Part shown: positions 45,106 through 54,161 of the stretch, in pieces | How the letters are laid out: every line of letters begins with the position of its first letter | How positions within the stretch are numbered: the first letter of the stretch is position 1 | DNA from: Chryseobacterium panacisoli | Lineage (GTDB): Bacteria > Bacteroidota > Bacteroidia > Flavobacteriales > Weeksellaceae | Length of the DNA: 64,000 nt | Direction of reading: 5' to 3' | Assembly: GCF_008274625.1 (NCBI RefSeq) | Contig: NZ_VTRU01000001.1 | Location: 2,046,001 to 2,110,000, forward strand | Translations under genes and position numbers: made by a program | Notes under the pieces: model-generated | What the model saw: only the letters and a program-made list of their open reading frames with translations | What the model was told of the DNA's origin: nothing | The model's database searches: none

Positions 45106-45113
45106 TATATTTG
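45106..45113 (+). promoter_or_regulatory. -7 motif for SMI1 gene 2
   Basis: TATATTTG in a CT-rich stretch that resembles the region before 37606; the ATG is 48 bp downstream. Confidence 0.5.
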
Positions 45114-45161
45114 TTTCAACAACGATCTGATTAATGATGACGACATAAAACCAAACAAAAT

Positions 45162-45707
45162 ATGGCAACAAAAGAAGAATTCTGGGAAAGAAAAAGGAAA
45201 TTAAATGATGATTTTTTCGTGATGGGATCTCTGGCAAATCCGGCAACCGAAGAACAGATTACAAAGTATGAAGAAAGCACAGGTTTTACACTCAGCGAAG
45301 ATATTAAAGACTTTCTGACGACATTCGGTTCCTTAATTTTTGAAGTTAAAGAAGAAATATGGAAACGTCCCAGCGAATTTGATGTTCTTCCGGCCTGGAA
45401 ATTCGGATACGGCTTTTTTGTATATGGTCTTTCTCAGGATGAAGAAATGCCTTCATGGATGGGGTTTGCAGAAAAACATGCCGAAGCTCTTGAGTATAAA
45501 GAAAAACCTCTGGGGCAGCTATTTTTCAAACGAAGCGGAAATCTGTACAGAGCCTATACGGACAATGGAATCGTAAAAATAGAGTACGACAAATATGACG
45601 AGGAAGATTATGAAGTATTTGACGGAAATATTTACGATTTTTTAATCAAAGAAATTGACAAGTTAGAAGAAGATTACAAAGAATATATCAATGAAGGAAA
45701 ATCCTGA
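45162..45707 (+). CDS. SMI1/KNR4-family protein
   Basis: 181 residues. NPATEEQITKYEESTGFTLSEDIKDFLTTFGSL at the start and the acidic C-terminal half (EYDKYDEEDYEVFDGN) fit the SMI1/KNR4 superfamily. As for the copy at 43504, a toxin-immunity role is possible but no toxin is next to it. It overlaps the DUF2461 gene by 17 bp, so the two are co-translated. Confidence 0.82.
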   Translation: MATKEEFWERKRKLNDDFFVMGSLANPATEEQITKYEESTGFTLSEDIKDFLTTFGSLIFEVKEEIWKRPSEFDVLPAWKFGYGFFVYGLSQDEEMPSWMGFAEKHAEALEYKEKPLGQLFFKRSGNLYRAYTDNGIVKIEYDKYDEEDYEVFDGNIYDFLIKEIDKLEEDYKEYINEGKS

Positions 45708-46374
45708 TCCGAATATGAAAAAAACATTTGAATTTCTTACCCAGCTACAGAAAAACAATAATCGCGAATGGTTTGCCAAACACAAATCCGAATTTGATGA
45801 CATTGTAAAAGAAAACAAAATTCTTTTTACTCAGATCTATCATGAACTTCAGGAGCATGATCAGCTCAAGGGAATCCATATTTTCAGGATTTATAATGAC
45901 GTCCGTTTTTCCAAAGATAAGACACCATATAAAACCAATTTTGGTGTTGGATATTCCCGTTCAAAGCCTATGCTGAGAGGCGGATATTATATTCAGATTG
46001 AACCCGGCAACAGTTTTGTGGGAGGTGGCTTTTGGGGCCCGGAAGCCAAGGATTTACTCCGTATCCGTAAAGAATTTGAAATCAGCAGCACTGAAATTGA
46101 AAAAATTATCTCTGACAAAACTTTTGTAAAACATTTTGGAGAGCTCAAAGGAGATTCTGTAAAAACAGCTCCACGAGGATTTGATAAAAATCATCCGGCT
46201 ATAGATTTAATCAGAAAAAAACAATTTCTGGTCATGAGAAAATTTACCGATAAGGAAGTTTTATCTGATAGTTTTCAAAAAGAAGCCATTCTCACTTTGC
46301 TTGCCATACGCCCTTTTTTCGATTATATGAGTGAAATTCTGACAACAGATTTGAATGGAGAACCTTTGTTCTAA
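45691..46374 (+). CDS. DUF2461 (TIGR02453) family protein
   Basis: 227 residues. The N-terminal FLTQLQKNNNREWFAKHKSEFD and the IYNDVRFSKDKTPYKTNFG block with RGGYYIQIEPG identify DUF2461, a widespread uncharacterised family. An alternative ATG at 45715, 8 bp after the SMI1 stop, would drop eight residues and is equally likely. No catalytic set is known for the family. Confidence 0.9.
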   Translation: MKENPDPNMKKTFEFLTQLQKNNNREWFAKHKSEFDDIVKENKILFTQIYHELQEHDQLKGIHIFRIYNDVRFSKDKTPYKTNFGVGYSRSKPMLRGGYYIQIEPGNSFVGGGFWGPEAKDLLRIRKEFEISSTEIEKIISDKTFVKHFGELKGDSVKTAPRGFDKNHPAIDLIRKKQFLVMRKFTDKEVLSDSFQKEAILTLLAIRPFFDYMSEILTTDLNGEPLF

Positions 46375-46410
46375 AATTCAGTTATACTATATTTAAAAAA
46401 CTAAAACCCC

Positions 46411-46986
46411 ATGAAACCTATCTTCCTATTGCCTTTTTGTGTATTGCTCTCAGGTTGTCATTCATCAAATAAAACGGAAACTATCAATCCGAAACATACA
46501 TTTGAATTTGTTAAGGAGACGGATTCAACATCTTTTATACATTGGACTAACGGAAAAAGAACATTCAAATCTTCAACCTCTGTTAGTCACCATTATCTGG
46601 ATCACAAAACATCTTTACAATGGAGCAATGATAACTATATGTGCCTGAGACATCCCAATGGAAGCGACACATGGACAGATTTAATTTTGCCGCTTACGAA
46701 TAATGAAGTCAAATTCTATGAAAATACGTTGGCCTATGATAAAATAAATGGTATCGTTATCTATGAAACAGATTCTCCCCCTTACAAATTAATTGCTGAA
46801 AATATTCCGGGAAAAGAAAAACAGTTCCTGGGAGAAAACTGGAAAAACTGCTCAAGCCTGTTTCCTCATTATTGTATTGACAGTATATATATTGAAAATA
46901 AAGAGCTTTATGTAAATTGGGTGACCCCTAACAAAATCGACAATCCCCATACAACGGAAGTGCAAAAAATTAAATTGAAGCTTTAA
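46411..46986 (+). CDS. Lipoprotein of unknown function
   Basis: 191 residues with lipobox LLSGC at residues 12-16. The mature part has many aromatic and His residues and a late Cys pair (NCSSLFPHYC). It is first of a run of exported singletons (46.4-49.9 kb). Family not recognised. Confidence 0.7.
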   Translation: MKPIFLLPFCVLLSGCHSSNKTETINPKHTFEFVKETDSTSFIHWTNGKRTFKSSTSVSHHYLDHKTSLQWSNDNYMCLRHPNGSDTWTDLILPLTNNEVKFYENTLAYDKINGIVIYETDSPPYKLIAENIPGKEKQFLGENWKNCSSLFPHYCIDSIYIENKELYVNWVTPNKIDNPHTTEVQKIKLKL

Positions 46987-46999
46987 ACAGTAACCCGCC

Positions 47000-47557
47000 A
47001 TGAAAAATATCCCCTCATTCATTGTTATTGTCTTTATTGTATTAAACTGTTCTGACAATTCATTAAAAACAAAATCAATGGATTTTGGTAGTTTTAAAGT
47101 TCAGGCTCCCAAAGACTGGAGCAAACTGAAAATGGATGTTTATGATAGCAACGCAGGAATCATCGTCACAAAAAATAATGATTCAATTTTTTATGATTAT
47201 GGACCTTATTCAAATCCATTAGAAGAAACTTCAGCTACAATTATTAGCAAAGAAGAATTGAAGGAACTCTTAAAAGTGAATCCAAAAGCTGATACAACAG
47301 AATTTATTGTCATCGATGAAAATTCAAATAGGGAAGATTTCATCAAAAGTAAAATAACCTATAAAAAAATTGATGGTTATAAAGCAAAAATATTAGAACC
47401 CAAAAAGATCGGAAAAGGAATGACAGGAGTTTATATTGACAGCCTAAAAACCGGATCCCTGGGAAAAATAAGATTTAATTTATATGGAATAAACCTGAAT
47501 AAAGAAAGCCAGACAGAGCTTCTGGAAGCCATTCAGACCTTGCAGTTTCCAAAATAG
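47000..47557 (+). CDS. Lipoprotein of unknown function
   Basis: 185 residues; lipobox IVLNC at residues 13-17. The body SFKVQAPKDWSKLKMDVYDSN .. GYKAKILEPKKIGKGMTGVYID .. EAIQTLQFPK resembles small PsbP-like stress proteins of the same layout as the protein at 37766. It lies 13 bp after the previous lipoprotein gene, so they share an operon. Confidence 0.7.
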   Translation: MKNIPSFIVIVFIVLNCSDNSLKTKSMDFGSFKVQAPKDWSKLKMDVYDSNAGIIVTKNNDSIFYDYGPYSNPLEETSATIISKEELKELLKVNPKADTTEFIVIDENSNREDFIKSKITYKKIDGYKAKILEPKKIGKGMTGVYIDSLKTGSLGKIRFNLYGINLNKESQTELLEAIQTLQFPK

Positions 47558-47624
47558 TATTTGGGGTATAGAAAAAATTCCGAATTCTAATTTTTTGTAT
47601 TTTACATCCAACTAAAAACAACCC

Positions 47625-48593
47625 ATGAAAATAAAAATCGTCCTACTGCTTCTATTCATCATCAACACTGTAACAGCACAAGTCAAAGAGAAAATAACCA
47701 TTCCGAATGGAGTTGTTTATAACTATGCTGATGATAAAATAAATGAAAAAGCAAAAAAATTACTTACTGAAAGTCTGACGAATACAACCAATGATGATTT
47801 GTTGGGAAATAATTTAATCATAGGACCCACACTTTGGAAGAGATTTAAAAATATTGAAAGCTTAAAAAGTATTCCGGACAGTGTAATTTTTCATATTGAC
47901 GATATAGAAGTAGAGGGGAAAATGTCTAAGAACCTGAAAGATTCCAAAAAGATTTGGGAAGAAGTAAAAAAAGAAGTTTCAGGAAAATATCAGATCCGAA
48001 AAGCCAATGAAGATGAATTAAAATATTATTGGTCAACCATTTCATTTGATATTGAAGAACCTTTATTTATTCTGCAAACAGAAAACCATTATTATATTAT
48101 AAACTTTATAAAGGAAAAGCTGAAATTATTCTGGCTGGATGAGTTTCCCAATAAAAACACCTATAACAATCCTATTGACAAAGGAACATACAAAACAGAA
48201 GGAACGATCAAGACTTATAAAAATGGAAATGAAGTGTATATTACTGATAAAGGCAATAAAGAAACCAAACTTGAGAAAGTATTATTCTTGACTAGTGATC
48301 AGGAATTACAGACCAATGCTTCTGTTGAGGATATGAAATCTGTTATCGAAAAAACGAATAGAATTTTTGAAAGTTTATTTAAAAACTCTAAAAAAGAAGG
48401 AAAAATAATGGTTCAGTTTGAGTTAGGAAAAAAGAAAAACGAAATTCAGTTTGCCGTTAAGGATGATCTGGATTTAGAACTCATGAAAGAATTTGAAAAA
48501 CAGGTTAATAAAGAAAAATATCCGCATACAAAGAAAGACACTATAAAATTTCAGCTCATTTATAAAGTCAATTCTTACAATGATACGGAATAA
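47625..48593 (+). CDS. Secreted hypothetical protein
   Basis: 322 residues with a signal peptide ending at TVTAQVK. The protein is Lys-rich throughout, with a beta-rich middle (LFILQTENHYYIINFIKEK) and a C-terminal helix-strand part. Family not recognised. A weak -7-like TATTTTAC precedes it. Confidence 0.7.
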   Translation: MKIKIVLLLLFIINTVTAQVKEKITIPNGVVYNYADDKINEKAKKLLTESLTNTTNDDLLGNNLIIGPTLWKRFKNIESLKSIPDSVIFHIDDIEVEGKMSKNLKDSKKIWEEVKKEVSGKYQIRKANEDELKYYWSTISFDIEEPLFILQTENHYYIINFIKEKLKLFWLDEFPNKNTYNNPIDKGTYKTEGTIKTYKNGNEVYITDKGNKETKLEKVLFLTSDQELQTNASVEDMKSVIEKTNRIFESLFKNSKKEGKIMVQFELGKKKNEIQFAVKDDLDLELMKEFEKQVNKEKYPHTKKDTIKFQLIYKVNSYNDTE

Positions 48594-48642
48594 AATCTCA
48601 CCACTTTTTGTAATTTAGCCACAGAAAAACAATAAAAAACTC

Positions 48643-49284
48643 ATGAAATCTTATATTTTATTTTGTCTTCTTTTTATTTTTAACATCGCTGCAGGGCAGG
48701 AAAAAGAATATCAATCTATAAAAAAGGGAGATTTTCCTGAAGGTGTTTATATGACGCTGGAAGATGTTCTGAATAAAAAACCGTCTTCCACTGAAGAAGT
48801 ATATTTCAAAGCCTGTGAAAAATGTGATTCTCTTGATCTGCCGGAAAAGGCTTTTTTCTACTTTAAGCAAAAAAATAAAAGAGTTAAAGTTCCTCTGGCT
48901 GTATCGCATAAAGGAGAAATGTATTTTCAGACCTACAGAAAATATACCAATAAGAAAGACAACGGATATGACCCGGACCAATATTCAAGGTTTTGTAAAG
49001 TGATCAACTATGGACGATTCATTTATTTTGAAGAAAATATGAAAGGCTTATGGTCAAAGGCATTCTTAGGCGCATTAAGTCCTCTTACCTACTCTATCAA
49101 TGGAAAAACCAAAGGCATTGTTTTAGATCTGGACAACAAAGAATTTAATATTCTGCAAAATTGTGAAGATTTGAATGATTTCCTATCCAAACATAATATT
49201 CCGGAAATTCAATGTAATTCAGAAACCTATACCATTGCAGATCTGAGAGCAAAAATTGAAGAAATCAATCTGCCGTACCGCTAG
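48643..49284 (+). CDS. Secreted hypothetical protein
   Basis: 213 residues, signal peptide MKSYILFCLLFIFNIAAGQ. A recognisable opening GVYMTLEDVLNKKPSSTEEVY is common to Bacteroidetes proteins with unknown function. Cys pairs are at KACEKCDSL and NCEDLN .. IQCNSE. The gene is followed by a terminator. Confidence 0.72.
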   Translation: MKSYILFCLLFIFNIAAGQEKEYQSIKKGDFPEGVYMTLEDVLNKKPSSTEEVYFKACEKCDSLDLPEKAFFYFKQKNKRVKVPLAVSHKGEMYFQTYRKYTNKKDNGYDPDQYSRFCKVINYGRFIYFEENMKGLWSKAFLGALSPLTYSINGKTKGIVLDLDNKEFNILQNCEDLNDFLSKHNIPEIQCNSETYTIADLRAKIEEINLPYR

Positions 49285-49317
49285 CCTGCTGTACCGGTTT
49301 ACATTGACAATATATTT

Positions 49318-49347
49318 AAAGCCGTTCCGTTTTAAGAACGGTTTTAT
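49318..49347 (+). terminator. Terminator after the secreted-protein gene at 48643
   Basis: AAAGCCGTTC, short loop, GAACGGTTTT, T-rich end. Confidence 0.75.
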
Positions 49348-49359
49348 TACTTTTAGCTG

Positions 49360-49902
49360 ATGAAAAAAACGCTCACCTTACTCTTAACTTTTCCATTTAT
49401 TTTTCTGACAGCTCAGGATAATGATAATGCATGTAAATATATTTCCGAAGAACTTAAAGAAAAACCTTTGGAATGCATTGACAAATCAACATATAAAGAA
49501 AACGATGAAGTCTATCAGATTTTCAAATGGTCTGCATTTAAAGACAATTATTTAATCAGAATTGAACACACTGGGAATAAATATATTCTTGTCAAAAAGA
49601 AAATATTTACAGGAGAATATGATCAGAAGACAGGTGAAAAAATAGATTCAAGGTTTACAGTTCTTGTACAGAAAAATTTCACTCAAAAGCAATATGTACA
49701 ATTTACGAAGTTGTTATCTGAAAACCATTTTTGGATCAACAATGACTATGATGTTCCTTCAACATGTACAGATGGGAGTGGAATATTTATTCATGCCCTT
49801 AAGAAAAATAGTTTTCTGAAAATGAGTAATGGCAATTGCTCTCCCAAACACGAGTATTTAAATACTTTATATCAAAAAATAACGGAACTGTTTAATCTAT
49901 AA
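49360..49902 (+). CDS. Secreted hypothetical protein
   Basis: 180 residues, signal peptide ending at LTAQDN. Four Cys: two near the start (NACKYI, PLECID) and two late (STCTDGSG, GNCSPKH), so two disulfides are likely. The segment FWINNDYDVPSTCTDGSGIF is distinctive, but I do not know the family. Confidence 0.72.
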   Translation: MKKTLTLLLTFPFIFLTAQDNDNACKYISEELKEKPLECIDKSTYKENDEVYQIFKWSAFKDNYLIRIEHTGNKYILVKKKIFTGEYDQKTGEKIDSRFTVLVQKNFTQKQYVQFTKLLSENHFWINNDYDVPSTCTDGSGIFIHALKKNSFLKMSNGNCSPKHEYLNTLYQKITELFNL

Positions 49903-49940
49903 AGAAAGGATGTTGATAGAAATAATAATGAACTCAAAAA

Positions 49941-50462
49941 ATGAAAAAGATCATTGCCCTCACCACTGTTATCTTAATTCTTACCCTTTATAACTATCCT
50001 ATTTTTGACGACAAAAAAATCACATTTGCTGTTATTTTTCTTTGCTTTGTTATGATCATATTTTCGGTAGCAAAACTGTATTCTTCTGATGAAAAAGAAG
50101 ATTATGATTCAGTTGAAAAAGAAATGGACAGGCTGCATGAAGATAATGGGATATTTGAATATACAATCGATGGATTTTACTTTAAACAAAAAAATATTAC
50201 AGAGTTTATAAAATGGGATGAAATTATTTCAATATATTCTTTCCGTATTCCATCTCCATTCAGTGAAAGAAAACAATCCGGGCTGGAAATTATTACCGAA
50301 AGAAAAAGCTATGAATTTGATTATAATGTAACCCCGGGAATCGTAAGGCTTACCGATCAACTTTACAACTATCTTCCGGACTGGGAAGAAGATTCACCCA
50401 TGGAGATAAATAATTTTGGTCTTGAGAAGACAAAGTTGTATGAAAGAAAACCTTTACAGTAA
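49941..50462 (+). CDS. Two-TM membrane protein with PH-like tail
   Basis: 173 residues. Two hydrophobic segments (about 4-20 and 28-48) are followed by a soluble part whose pattern FEYTIDGFYFKQ .. FIKWDEIISIYSFRI .. GLEIITERKSYEF is that of bacterial PH-like domains. No close family is claimed. The next gene has the same architecture, and the two are probably a paired operon (10-bp gap). Confidence 0.65.
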   Translation: MKKIIALTTVILILTLYNYPIFDDKKITFAVIFLCFVMIIFSVAKLYSSDEKEDYDSVEKEMDRLHEDNGIFEYTIDGFYFKQKNITEFIKWDEIISIYSFRIPSPFSERKQSGLEIITERKSYEFDYNVTPGIVRLTDQLYNYLPDWEEDSPMEINNFGLEKTKLYERKPLQ

Positions 50463-50472
50463 TCGATCAGAC

Positions 50473-50958
50473 ATGCCAGTCATCCTTGAAATTAAAAACA
50501 AAACCAATTGGCTGCTCGCCTTTGTAACAAGTGTAGGCTTACTCATTTTGTTTTGTATAATTCTTATCATCGTCTCTATTGGATTTCTCCAACCTGCAGG
50601 TTTCATCTCTTTCGCACTTCCTTTTGCTGCCTTCTTTATTTTTATTCTGGATATCTGGTTATGGAATAATTTTGGAAAAACAGTTCTTACTATGAATCCC
50701 GAAAGCCTGACTGTACACTATAAAAACAAATTATTCACAAGTCCTAAAACTTATCTGAAAGAAGAAATAGATCGTATTGAAACGGAAAATTTTGAAGTAG
50801 AAAGGCATCAATTGGGGGTCCGTTACCATTTTTCAATAAGTGGTTCAACCTATTCTGTTATTTTTATACAAAAAGACAGCGAAATAAGAATCGTAGACTG
50901 GATCACGAAAGATAAGGCAGATGAAATTGCAGGTGAATTAAAAAAAATGTGGTATTAA
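50473..50958 (+). CDS. Two-TM membrane protein with PH-like tail
   Basis: 161 residues from the ATG at 50473; an ORF from 50416 would overlap the previous gene by 47 bp and add polar residues, so it is less likely. Two hydrophobic segments (about 13-34 and 41-63) precede a soluble domain with TMNPESLTVHYKNKLF, a motif typical of bPH-type domains. Role unknown. Confidence 0.65.
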   Translation: MPVILEIKNKTNWLLAFVTSVGLLILFCIILIIVSIGFLQPAGFISFALPFAAFFIFILDIWLWNNFGKTVLTMNPESLTVHYKNKLFTSPKTYLKEEIDRIETENFEVERHQLGVRYHFSISGSTYSVIFIQKDSEIRIVDWITKDKADEIAGELKKMWY

Positions 50959-51089
50959 AATACAAGGTATATGTAATACGAGTTGCTAAAGCATTTAATT
51001 AAAATTCCTCCAATCCCTCATCTTCAAAAATATTTCTATTACCCCATGTAATATTATAACACTTAAAAGTGTCTTATTTAAAAAATTAC

Positions 51090-52700
51090 ATGAAGTCTAT
51101 TTTAACCTGCATTATTTTAGTGCTTGCAGCAAGTCCTCTTTTTTCTCAGAAATCCAAAAAACTGGAACAGTTATTCTCAACGTATGAAAAAGCCGGCTTG
51201 TTCAGCGGTTCTGTTCTGATTGCTGAAAAAGGAAAGATTATTTTTGAAAAAAGTTACGGCTATAGAAATGCGCCTAAAAAACTTAAAAACACCAATAACA
51301 GCCTTTACCGGGTTTTCTCTACCACAAAAATGTTCACTGCAACAGTTCTTTTTCAACTGGAAGAACAGGGAAAATTATCTTTGAATGACAAACTTTCAAA
51401 ATATTATCCTGACTTTCCGAAAGGAGACAGCATCACTTTAGCCAACCTGCTTTCCCATACCTCAGGAATTCCCAATGATACCAATTCTGAGTATACTGTA
51501 GATGAAGAAACATTTTTTAAATATATTTCCGCAAAACCATTGAATTTTTCACCTGGTAAAGATTGGGATTATTCCAATTCCGGCTATTATATTCTCAGTT
51601 ATATTATTAAAAAAGTGACCGGTCTGAATTATGATAAAGTGATAGAAAATAATATACTAAAACCCCTGAAAATGGATCACAGTGGATTCAACTTCAATAC
51701 TGTTACCGATGAAAATAAAGCATTCGGATATGAATTTTTATCTGATAATAGTTCAAACGAAGCATTACGTTTCAAAACCGATCATCCTTTTGGAGCAGGG
51801 GCCATGTATTCTACTGTAGAAGATCTTTTTAAGTTCAATGAAGCGCTGAAGAATTACACGCTCCTGAAAAAAGAAACAACTGATAAAGCTTTTACTCCTT
51901 ATCTTAAAGATCATTACGGATTAGGCTTTCAGATTTCGACTGTTTTTGATAAAAAACGGGTAGGTCATGATGGCGGCGGGCCAGGTTACAGAAGCAGATA
52001 TTACAGAATTTTGGAAGATGATATTTGTGTGATTGTAATTTCAAATTCAGAATTATCACACACCGATTTTATTTTTCCTCTGGTAGAAAAAATACTGTAC
52101 AATAAGCCTTATACCATTCCAGCCATTGCAAAAGTGAGTGTGGAGGATTTAAAAAAACTGGAAGGAGTTTATTCCACTGAAAATTCAAATTTTTATATAA
52201 ACAGCGCTGATGGATTTCTGGTTTTCAAAGAAGGCAGTTATCCTAGAAACGCCTTATTGCCAAAAAGCAAAACATCATTTCAACTGGATGATAAATTTAC
52301 CTGTACATTTAAACCTGATCAAAACGGAAAAATAGATACTATTGTTATTCAGTTTTGGGATGGAACGGTGAAAACAGCTAAAAAAAATAAACAAAACCTT
52401 TCCTGGGGAATCATAGGAAATGCTACTCCTAATGGTTGGGATGGAAAAGATATCCCACTACAGACAAATCCCAAAACCCCGAATATTTATTTTCTGAAAA
52501 ACTATAAACTGAATAAAGGCGATTTAAAATTCAGATTTAATAATGATTGGGGATACAGCCTCGGACTGAATAATGATAATAAAAGTCTTGCCTTTGATGC
52601 ATATGCCTTCCCAATCAATGAAGACGGATTTTATGATATTGTTCTCGACATGACCAATGCAGTGAAACCAACTTTCAGTATCAAAAAATCAGTTCAATAA
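51090..52700 (+). CDS. Serine hydrolase, beta-lactamase (class C / PBP-like) family, secreted
   Basis: 536 residues from the ATG at 51090 (the ORF opens seven codons earlier at a GTG). Signal peptide MKSILTCIILVLAASPLFSQ. Catalytic motifs: S77-T-T-K80 (SxxK), Y161-S-N163 (YxN) and HDGGGPGY near residue 305 in place of KTG. The C-terminal ~200 residues form a separate beta domain ending in NWGYSLGLN-type strands, like SusE/F-like C-terminal modules. Family members hydrolyse D-peptides or esters; beta-lactam resistance is not implied. Confidence 0.9.
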   Translation: MKSILTCIILVLAASPLFSQKSKKLEQLFSTYEKAGLFSGSVLIAEKGKIIFEKSYGYRNAPKKLKNTNNSLYRVFSTTKMFTATVLFQLEEQGKLSLNDKLSKYYPDFPKGDSITLANLLSHTSGIPNDTNSEYTVDEETFFKYISAKPLNFSPGKDWDYSNSGYYILSYIIKKVTGLNYDKVIENNILKPLKMDHSGFNFNTVTDENKAFGYEFLSDNSSNEALRFKTDHPFGAGAMYSTVEDLFKFNEALKNYTLLKKETTDKAFTPYLKDHYGLGFQISTVFDKKRVGHDGGGPGYRSRYYRILEDDICVIVISNSELSHTDFIFPLVEKILYNKPYTIPAIAKVSVEDLKKLEGVYSTENSNFYINSADGFLVFKEGSYPRNALLPKSKTSFQLDDKFTCTFKPDQNGKIDTIVIQFWDGTVKTAKKNKQNLSWGIIGNATPNGWDGKDIPLQTNPKTPNIYFLKNYKLNKGDLKFRFNNDWGYSLGLNNDNKSLAFDAYAFPINEDGFYDIVLDMTNAVKPTFSIKKSVQ

Positions 52701-52733
52701 AAACAGCAATTACGTAGTAAAAAAAGTATCTTC

Positions 52734-52765
52734 AACCGCACTGTTTCGAGTGCGGTTTTTATTTT
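52734..52765 (+). terminator. Terminator after the serine hydrolase gene
   Basis: AACCGCACT, loop GTTTCG, AGTGCGGTT, T-run. Confidence 0.9.
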
Positions 52766-52829
52766 TAATATCCGTTGATATTTTTTATTACTTTTATGTC
52801 ACACAAAACCAAACCACAAAATATAATCT

Positions 52830-53213
52830 ATGCCTCATTTTATTATAGATTGTTCACAGGATATTCTTCAGCTGAGAACGCCCGAAGAATTAATGGATGC
52901 ACTATATGAAACTGCTGATGCAACGGGCCTGTTTGCTCCCAACGATATCAAAGTCAGACTTAAGCCCTATCAATATTATAGATTAGGTATTCAGAAAAAA
53001 AACTTCCTGCACGTCTTCGGATATATTATGGAAGGCCGTACTCCAGAACAAAAAGCCCATCTTTCCAAACAGATCTGCACCAAACTTTCTGAATTGCTGG
53101 CTGATATTTCTTTTCTTTCTGTAAGTATTAATGATTTTGAAGCCGCTACATACAGTAACAAAGCTCTCATTAATTCTGAAAACACAGATAAAGACCCGCA
53201 TTTCGGACTCTGA
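52830..53213 (+). CDS. 5-carboxymethyl-2-hydroxymuconate isomerase-like tautomerase
   Basis: 127 residues, the CHMI family length. Pro2 (MPHFIIDCS) is the catalytic N-terminal proline of the tautomerase superfamily after Met removal. YRLGIQKKNFLHVFGYIMEGRTPEQKAHLS matches CHMI. The enzyme isomerises a dienoate in homoprotocatechuate degradation, but no other pathway genes are here, so the true substrate may differ. Confidence 0.88.
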   Translation: MPHFIIDCSQDILQLRTPEELMDALYETADATGLFAPNDIKVRLKPYQYYRLGIQKKNFLHVFGYIMEGRTPEQKAHLSKQICTKLSELLADISFLSVSINDFEAATYSNKALINSENTDKDPHFGL

Positions 53214-53255
53214 TATCTTCTTTTTTTTAACCAACACCAACTAAATACTAATATT

Positions 53256-53759
53256 ATGAGCTTAAAAACATTAGTCAACAAAAGCGTACAGTACAATAAT
53301 TGGGTAGTCAACAAATATATTGACTGGTTATCCACAAAGTCTGATGAACAACTTAATCAGGAAACAATTTCAAGTTTTCCCACTATCCTAAAAACTTTAC
53401 ACCATATCTGGCAGACCCAGGAATACTGGTGGAGTCACATTTCTGAAAAAAATGATTTCGATTTTACTAAAACTACAGAAACTACGGATAAAGAAGATGT
53501 TTTCAATGCTATTAAAAACAATTCACAAAAGCTGGTAGATTATGTGGAAAGCCTCACTGAAGACGATCTTTCAAAGAATGTAAAGATAGAGTCTCAATGG
53601 TTTCAGTGTGATTTTTCAAAATATGAATACATTCAGCACGCCATTCTTCACGGGACTTATCACAGAGGGCAGATCGTAACGATGGGACGAAATATCGGAA
53701 TAACAGACGCTCCTATGACAGATTTCAACTTCTGGAATATTTATAAGGATAAGCAGTAA
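53256..53759 (+). CDS. DinB-family protein
   Basis: 167 residues, four-helix bundle. The metal-binding His set of DinB/YfiT proteins is suggested by LHHIWQTQEYWW in helix 2 and HAILHGTYHRGQ in helix 4. The family includes thiol transferases; role here unknown. It precedes the DnaA-box-rich gap. Confidence 0.88.
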   Translation: MSLKTLVNKSVQYNNWVVNKYIDWLSTKSDEQLNQETISSFPTILKTLHHIWQTQEYWWSHISEKNDFDFTKTTETTDKEDVFNAIKNNSQKLVDYVESLTEDDLSKNVKIESQWFQCDFSKYEYIQHAILHGTYHRGQIVTMGRNIGITDAPMTDFNFWNIYKDKQ

Positions 53760-53771
53760 TATTATCCGTTT

Positions 53772-54091
53772 TGTGGATAAGTCTGATAAAGAATTTCAGA
53801 ACCTCAGTATAAACCTAATTAAATCACTGATTTTAAATAATTTAAATTAAAAACATCCCGTTATCCACATCTTGAAAAATTTGTGGATAACTTTTCATAC
53901 TTCAATATACTTCTGTGGATAGACTATGGATAAGTTTTTCATCCATTACAATAAAACCTTATAATCATATTAAAATCAATCACTTATACCATATATTAAT
54001 TTACTATAGATTTCCACAATATAAAATCATGTGGATAAGTTTTGTGGATAACTTATCTACATTTTCCAGTATTAATCTTCACTTATACACA
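53772..54091. other. Cluster of DnaA boxes in an AT-rich gap: candidate oriC or DnaA-binding locus
   Basis: Six exact TTATnCACA boxes: minus orientation at 53772, 53882, 54030 and 54043, plus orientation at 53861 and 54083 (TTATACACA). Three one-mismatch boxes lie at 53914, 53925 and 54053. AT-rich blocks at 53820-53855 and 53957-54008 could unwind. The whole 402-bp stretch from 53760 to 54161 has no gene. Against oriC: dnaA is not adjacent and both flanks are read in the same direction. Confidence 0.65.
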
Positions 54092-54123
54092 TTTACAATT
54101 CTTATATGATCGCTGTGATTTTG

Positions 54124-54131
54124 TAAATTTG
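54124..54131 (+). promoter_or_regulatory. -7 motif for the alpha/beta hydrolase gene
   Basis: TAAATTTG, 30 bp before the ATG at 54162. Confidence 0.45.
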
Positions 54132-54161
54132 ATTCATCATACACCAATACTCTTAATTTAA

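Noticed and set aside
51090..52700. Calling the serine hydrolase a beta-lactamase resistance gene
   Set aside because: It has SxxK and YxN but no KTG, and carries an extra C-terminal domain typical of peptidase/esterase members of the family.
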